NCBI GenBank assembly: GCA_030037185.1 | Contig: JASHRR010000101.1 | Coordinates: forward strand, 1-12,547 | Direction: 5' to 3' | Source of the DNA: Xanthobacteraceae bacterium | GTDB taxonomy: Bacteria > Pseudomonadota > Alphaproteobacteria > Rhizobiales > Xanthobacteraceae | Length of the DNA: 12,547 nucleotides | Shown: in pieces, positions 12,147 to 12,547 of the stretch | Numbering within the stretch: the first letter of the stretch is position 1 | Layout of the letters: each line of letters opens with the position of its first letter | Notes under the pieces: generated by a model | Told to the model about the DNA's origin: nothing | Database searches by the model: none | What the model saw: the letters and a program-made list of their open reading frames with translations, nothing else | Program-made: the position numbers and the translations under genes

Positions 12147-12547
12147 TCAGGTGCCCGAGTCCGTCGCCTTCCTACCCACCGAAGCACGGATCTGCTCATC
12201 CAATGCGGCAAGCAACGCGTGGCGCCTGCGCTGAGCGGCATTTCTGCCCGCCGCTTCGCCTGACAGCCTGCAATAGGACATCGCCATAACATGCCATTTG
12301 CGCCAAGATCGCTTTGCCCCGCAATCCCGCGCAAGCGAACGGTAATCGATCTTGACTCTCCGCCTGCGGAACAGGTATCGCCAGCTCGAGTAGACATGCG
12401 CCTCGTTCGACACGATCAAGGCGGTCTTCGCACCCATCGCCTGGGCCAGCGACTGCGCGAGAAATATCACTAGCGGCTTCGGACGCAGGCCCAGCCACCG
12501 ACGTGTCAGCGACTGGTAGAGCGCACGCCCGTCAACGGCCGTATCCG
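12147..12547 (-). CDS. VirK/YbjX (DUF535) family protein, 3' part, possibly frameshifted
   Basis: The frame enters from the right edge without a start and runs 132 codons to TGA 12147-12149. ALYQSLTRRWLGLRPKPLVI, then LAQSLAQAMGAKTALIVSNE, AHVYSSWRY, KIDYRSLARDCG, and RRRHALLAALDEQIRASV match the order of the VirK/YbjX family: GLRPK, the VSN/VSD-H strand, and the closing RRRxxLLxxLxxQI helix. VirK in Shigella and YbjX in E. coli are linked to envelope or virulence traits; the biochemical role is unknown. Between about 12220 and 12300 another frame reads SDLGANGMLW...QAKRRAEMP, which fits the family better than the main frame's RSWRKWHVMAMSYCRLSGEA. A pair of compensating indels may therefore have scrambled the middle. 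Confidence 0.6.
   Translation of the reverse strand, partial: DTAVDGRALYQSLTRRWLGLRPKPLVIFLAQSLAQAMGAKTALIVSNEAHVYSSWRYLFRRRRVKIDYRSLARDCGAKRSWRKWHVMAMSYCRLSGEAAGRNAAQRRRHALLAALDEQIRASVGRKATDSGT

Noticed and set aside
1..12547. tRNA or rRNA genes
   Set aside because: I looked for TPsiC-arm-like words with a matching acceptor stem and found none convincing on either strand.

Overview
The window looks like accessory DNA of an alphaproteobacterium, most likely Bradyrhizobium or a close relative. The GC-rich composition fits. Several proteins carry endings or motifs that I associate from memory with Bradyrhizobium: the J-domain protein ending near DVPPLFGVGF, the hypothetical protein with SCFPSASAVLQNH and WPTWTLRAPGHEG, and an Omp31-type barrel beginning YNWMGFYIG. 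No database search was possible, so all family assignments are by recognition.

Layout, left to right. Bases 1-1098 hold the 3' part of a berberine-bridge-type FAD-linked oxidoreductase (+). Bases 1434-2475 (-) hold a LysR C-terminal scrap and a membrane-anchored Bradyrhizobium-type hypothetical protein. Bases 3150-4976 are a gene graveyard. Pieces of an IS110-type transposase and of a tyrosine integrase are scrambled there by a roughly 295-bp inversion. They are followed by the truncated, frameshifted start of a TraG/VirD4 coupling protein, the decayed C-terminus of a DUF3363-type relaxase, and the first codons of a second amidohydrolase. Relaxase followed by traG on one strand, with an integrase nearby, is the expected order for an integrative and conjugative element (ICE) of the Trb/TraG type. 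I read this stretch as the scar of a dead ICE.

Bases 4973-6715 (-) carry an intact, probably exported YtcJ-like amidohydrolase. It once formed a tandem, translationally coupled pair with the second amidohydrolase that is now cut off. An IS630 transposase N-terminal fragment (6755-6910, +) abuts its 5' end. Bases 7264-9222 (-) encode an outer-membrane protein that seems to fuse an autotransporter-type barrel to an Omp31-type barrel. Bases 9818-10771 (+) encode a J-domain protein with one membrane segment. The right end holds a CHAT-like C-terminal remnant (11465-11710, -) and the 3' part of a VirK/YbjX (DUF535) family gene (12147-12547, -).

The four apparently intact or window-truncated genes (FAD oxidoreductase, amidohydrolase, fused barrel, J-domain protein) show no obvious shared pathway. 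The strongest unexpected signal is the inversion at 3361-3655: flipping it back in silico would rejoin two different genes at once. I see no CRISPR array, tRNA, rRNA or clear defence system.
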